Shown here: positions 61,033-64,000 of the stretch, in pieces
Layout of the letters: each line of letters starts with the position of its first letter
Numbering within the stretch: the stretch's first letter is position 1
Program-made: the position numbers and the translations under genes
DNA from: Dyadobacter fermentans DSM 18053
Lineage (GTDB): Bacteria > Bacteroidota > Bacteroidia > Cytophagales > Spirosomataceae
Assembly: GCF_000023125.1 (NCBI RefSeq)
Contig: NC_013037.1
Coordinates: 4,546,001-4,610,000 of the forward strand
Length of the DNA: 64,000 nt
Reading direction: 5' to 3'
The notes under the pieces: model-generated
The model's database searches: none
What the model was told of the DNA's origin: nothing
The model's input: only the letters and a program-made list of their open reading frames with translations

Positions 61033-62529
61033 CTATTGATGCTGCTCGCGAAGCAGGTCGTTCACAGTTTTCACAGGGTTGAATGTAATCAAAGGCACTT
61101 CTACGAAAAGCGTGTTCCAGTCGGCCATCGAGCCGTTCCACAAACCTGGCAGCTCCTGCGCTTTCAATTCCTTCCCATCTTTGGATTTGCCTGTAATAAA
61201 GCCGGTTAGCGGATCACGGAATTTTTTCAGGTCATACAATTCGCCTTTTTTGTTCTTCACCGCACACACCAGGTCCACAGGATTGAAGTGCGTCGAATTC
61301 TTGAAAATGCTGTTCTGATCAGCATTATCCACATCCACCTGCGCCGATTCCACGATTTGCAGCGACGATGATCCATCGGCATTCTCAGCCCAGAACGGTC
61401 CGCCACCCGGCTCACCCTGGTTTTTCACCATCCCGCAAGCGCGCAACGGGCGATCCAGTTTTCCGATAAAATATGCCTTCTTTTCATCATCGCCCCACGA
61501 CTCAAAACCGGCCGGCGGCACCACGCAAAGTTCATTGCGGAAAAAGCCGTCGAGCTCCGCCAACAATGCCGCGTCGGCACCGGAAGCCAGTTGATCGAGG
61601 TAAGCGAAGATTTTCTTTTGGTATTTCAATACTGTGCCCGCCAATGCCTTCTTATAGGTAATCGTCTCACCCTTAATCCGATCCGGCACGACATTGTCGA
61701 TATTTTTAATAAAGATAATATCCGCATCGAGCTGGCCCAGGTTGTCCAGCAATGCGCCGTGGCCTGCGGGGCGGAACAAAAGTGAATCGTCTTTTTCGCG
61801 GAAAGGCGTGTTGTCCAGGTTCACCGCAATCGTGTCCGTAGCGCTTTTTTGCTCCGAAAACGAAACAATGTAGCGAACGCCGTATTGCGTTTGATAGCTC
61901 GGAAGCACTTCTACCACCAGCTTTTCAAACTTATCGCGGTGCTCGGGAGATACCGTGAAGTGGATCTGCACATTGCTGCCCGCATTCGCATATTTGGCGC
62001 CTTCAACCAAGTGCTCTTCCAGCGGCGTGCGCGAGCGCTCAGGGTAATTATGGAATTTCAAAAGGCCTTTCGGCAACTCTCCGTAGCCCAAACCCTTGCT
62101 GGTGAGGAAGTAAGAGGCAATTGTTTTCTCGTCGACCGACGTAATGTCCAGACCGTCGGCAGCCAGACAGGTTTTCAAATCCTCGTAAAATGCGAAATCT
62201 TTCAGCTTCGTAAAAAACTCTTCCACCGACTTGTCCTTCTTATCCTCCTGCAAAAACCCGAAAAGCGATTTGAACATCCGGGTAGCAGCGCCCGAAGCGG
62301 GTACAAATTTCAAAAGTGCAATTTCGCCATCGGCAGCACTTTTATCGAACTCACTGATTACCTGCGCGATCTCATCTTCCGTCAGCCTGATAATGCCGTC
62401 GCCCACGGTTGCAGCCTTCGACAATTGCAAAAACGGGAAGCCGTTTTCAAAGTAACGTACTTGCTCTTCTACGACGCTCAGATCGCTCCCTCTTTCCTTT
62501 ATCTGTTGAATATCCTTTTCAATAAACAT
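61033..62529 (-). CDS. DUF4301 family protein
   Basis: The 498-residue protein matches DUF4301, a Bacteroidota family. FVPASGAATRMFKSLFGFL near residue 75 resembles the nucleotide-binding start of sugar nucleotidyltransferases, and later FIKNIDNVVPDRIKGETI and PCVVPPAGFESW-like stretches are family-typical. An NDP-sugar or similar nucleotidyltransferase activity is possible but unproven. There is no signal peptide, so it is cytoplasmic. It converges with the Lrp gene at a shared hairpin and follows a helicase gene on the same strand 88 bases upstream. Confidence 0.82.
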   Translation of the reverse strand: MFIEKDIQQIKERGSDLSVVEEQVRYFENGFPFLQLSKAATVGDGIIRLTEDEIAQVISEFDKSAADGEIALLKFVPASGAATRMFKSLFGFLQEDKKDKSVEEFFTKLKDFAFYEDLKTCLAADGLDITSVDEKTIASYFLTSKGLGYGELPKGLLKFHNYPERSRTPLEEHLVEGAKYANAGSNVQIHFTVSPEHRDKFEKLVVEVLPSYQTQYGVRYIVSFSEQKSATDTIAVNLDNTPFREKDDSLLFRPAGHGALLDNLGQLDADIIFIKNIDNVVPDRIKGETITYKKALAGTVLKYQKKIFAYLDQLASGADAALLAELDGFFRNELCVVPPAGFESWGDDEKKAYFIGKLDRPLRACGMVKNQGEPGGGPFWAENADGSSSLQIVESAQVDVDNADQNSIFKNSTHFNPVDLVCAVKNKKGELYDLKKFRDPLTGFITGKSKDGKELKAQELPGLWNGSMADWNTLFVEVPLITFNPVKTVNDLLREQHQ

Positions 62530-62617
62530 AATTTATGGTTTTAATCAGTGAAGTTTAGGGTAAGATTTATTACAAAAAAGCTTGGAATTACTATAATTTC
62601 ATCGGTTCAATACGCAT

Positions 62618-64000
62618 TTATTTCATCACCCGAAGTTTTGCAAAGCTAAGGAGCAGCGTTTTTTCACCGACGAGATCGAATTTGACGGTCGCTTTCCGGT
62701 CGGTACCATTGACGTCCATTTTGGTCACCACCCCGAAACCGAATTTCAAATGCTCCACCTTGTCGCCTTCCGCCAGATCGAACGTGTCGGTAGGCACGAA
62801 ATCGGCCGAAGGAACGTGGCTTGTCGCGGCGGTTACTGCCGGTTTGGCCTCTGTTTTGCGCTGCACCAGGTTGCGGGCAAATGTCGTCACAGGAGGCGTC
62901 GTGTCGCGTTCGAGGGCACTTTGCACCATTTTATTCACGTTCAAATACTTCTGTTCCACTTCGAGCAGGAACCGGCTCGGCTCGCACATTTTCAGGCGGC
63001 CCCACTGGTAACGGCTCTCGGCGTAGGAGAATGAGAGCTTCTTTTCCGCACGCGTGATCGCCACGTAGAAAAGCCTCCTTTCTTCTTCCAAATCTTGCCG
63101 GCTTTCGAGCATCATCTGGCTCGGGAAAAGGTCTTCTTCCAGGCCCACAATAAATACATTCCTGAATTCCAGACCCTTAGCCGAGTGAATGGTCATCATC
63201 GTCACCCGGTCGTGGTCATTATTATCATCCGGCTCATCCGCATTCGTCAACAGCGACACCGATTGAAGGAACGCACTCAATGATTTATCCTCCGTTTCAT
63301 CGCTATCGACAAATTCCTTGATCCCGTTCAGCAATTCCTGCACGTTTTCGTAGCGCGAAAGGCCTTCCACGGTCTTATCTTCATACAATTCACGCAAAAT
63401 GCCGGATGCTTTGGCAATGTGGGAAGAAATTTCATAGGCGTCCTTGCCTTCTTCGACCAAAATTTTGAAACTCTTGATCAGCGTCCCAAAGCCTTCGATG
63501 GGTGCGATAGTGCGACCGGTACCATATTGATTGATATTGGCCACCACATCCCAGATCGCCACATTGTTTTCGGAAGCAGTCACCGCGATTTTGGCCACGG
63601 TGGTGTCGCCGATGCCTCTTTTGGGTAAATTAATAATCCGTTTGAAAGCTTCTTCGTCCCGCTGGTTCACTGTAAACCGCAGGTAAGCAAGCAAATCCTT
63701 GATTTCTTTCCTTTGGTAAAATGACTGGCCACCAACAATGCGGTACTTAATGCCGAGCTTCCGGAGCGCTTCTTCAAATGAGCGCGACTGTGCATTGGTG
63801 CGGTACAAAATGGCGAAATGCTCATTACGCAGCGCTTTCTGCATTTTTTCTTCAAAAATCGCCGTCGCGATGAGGCGGCCTTCCTCATTGTCCGAACCCG
63901 CCTTGATCACGTCGATCAGCGAACCTTCTTCGTTGGAAGTAAATGTATGTTTTTCGAGCTGCGACTTGTTGCGGGCGATCACCGAATTGGCTGCATTCAC
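62618..64000 (-). CDS. UvrD/PcrA-type DNA helicase, C-terminal part
   Basis: The frame runs off the right edge, so only the last 460 residues are present. The SF1A motifs are clear: FAILYRTNAQSRSFEEAL (motif IV) near residue 62, VTMMTIHSAKGLEFRNVFIVGLEEDLFPS (motif V) near 268, and EERRLFYVAITRAEKKL (motif VI) near 308. The last 50 residues, EGDKVEHLKFGFGVVTKMD and onward, match the Tudor-like C-terminal domain of PcrA that contacts RNA polymerase. It should act in repair and in removing stalled polymerase. The ATP-binding half lies outside the window. Confidence 0.93.
   Translation of the reverse strand: MNAANSVIARNKSQLEKHTFTSNEEGSLIDVIKAGSDNEEGRLIATAIFEEKMQKALRNEHFAILYRTNAQSRSFEEALRKLGIKYRIVGGQSFYQRKEIKDLLAYLRFTVNQRDEEAFKRIINLPKRGIGDTTVAKIAVTASENNVAIWDVVANINQYGTGRTIAPIEGFGTLIKSFKILVEEGKDAYEISSHIAKASGILRELYEDKTVEGLSRYENVQELLNGIKEFVDSDETEDKSLSAFLQSVSLLTNADEPDDNNDHDRVTMMTIHSAKGLEFRNVFIVGLEEDLFPSQMMLESRQDLEEERRLFYVAITRAEKKLSFSYAESRYQWGRLKMCEPSRFLLEVEQKYLNVNKMVQSALERDTTPPVTTFARNLVQRKTEAKPAVTAATSHVPSADFVPTDTFDLAEGDKVEHLKFGFGVVTKMDVNGTDRKATVKFDLVGEKTLLLSFAKLRVMK

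Overview
The window is about 64 kb of ordinary chromosome from a Bacteroidota, most likely a Cytophagales bacterium close to Dyadobacter/Spirosomataceae. This placement is inference from features, not a database hit. The features are a type IX secretion sorting domain, many TAnnTTTG-type -7 promoter boxes, SusC-like plug domains, outer-membrane barrels ending in Phe, an atpD-atpC pair with a very short epsilon subunit, and several Bacteroidota-specific unknown families. No phage, insertion sequence, CRISPR array or rRNA was seen. The only RNA gene recognised is tRNA-Leu(CAG).

Layout. 1-16 kb: the start of a surface glycosidase-like lipoprotein, a eukaryote-type (GT3) glycogen synthase, a broken PIN toxin, a DUF4143 ATPase, prmA, a 1560-residue exported protein of unknown function, plsY, an M20 dipeptidase, a TPR protein, hpt, a beta-CASP nuclease, tRNA-Leu and a RelE-like remnant. 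16-21 kb: a two-gene surface locus, with a six-module repeat protein ending in a dockerin-like segment followed by a T9SS-sorted protein. 21-30 kb: small regulatory and envelope genes (Crp/Fnr regulator with a three-site operator array, ABC pieces, BlaI regulator, hemJ, msrA, barrels, two tandem paralogues, an RluA-type synthase, a LolD/MacB-like ATPase). 30-36 kb: a large membrane-TPR protein, atpDC, and two PIN toxin-antitoxin pairs facing each other. 36-48 kb: bicupin, intradiol dioxygenase-like lipoprotein, amino-acid permease, MG2/plug protein, then an envelope run (TPR, DUF4292 lipoprotein, EnvC-like activator, panB, pseudouridine synthase, small membrane protein). 48-64 kb: recQ operon, two polytopic membrane proteins, dacB-like PBP4, MORN protein, GDP-fucose synthase, Lrp regulator, DUF4301 and the C-terminal half of a UvrD/PcrA helicase.

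How genes fit together. Several genes serve the envelope: PlsY makes lysophosphatidate for phospholipids, the EnvC-like protein and PBP4 act on peptidoglycan, the DUF4292 lipoprotein and plug protein sit at the outer membrane, and GDP-fucose synthase feeds surface glycans. The most interesting non-coding signals are three TTGTC-N4-GACAA palindromes spaced exactly 23 bp apart beside the Crp/Fnr gene, a 21-bp stem that buries the start codon of the second of two tandem paralogues directly after the stop codon of the first (a translational-coupling layout), and a perfect palindrome over the blaI-like promoter. The most interesting gene pair is the possible dockerin/cohesin-like surface pair at 16.9-21 kb.
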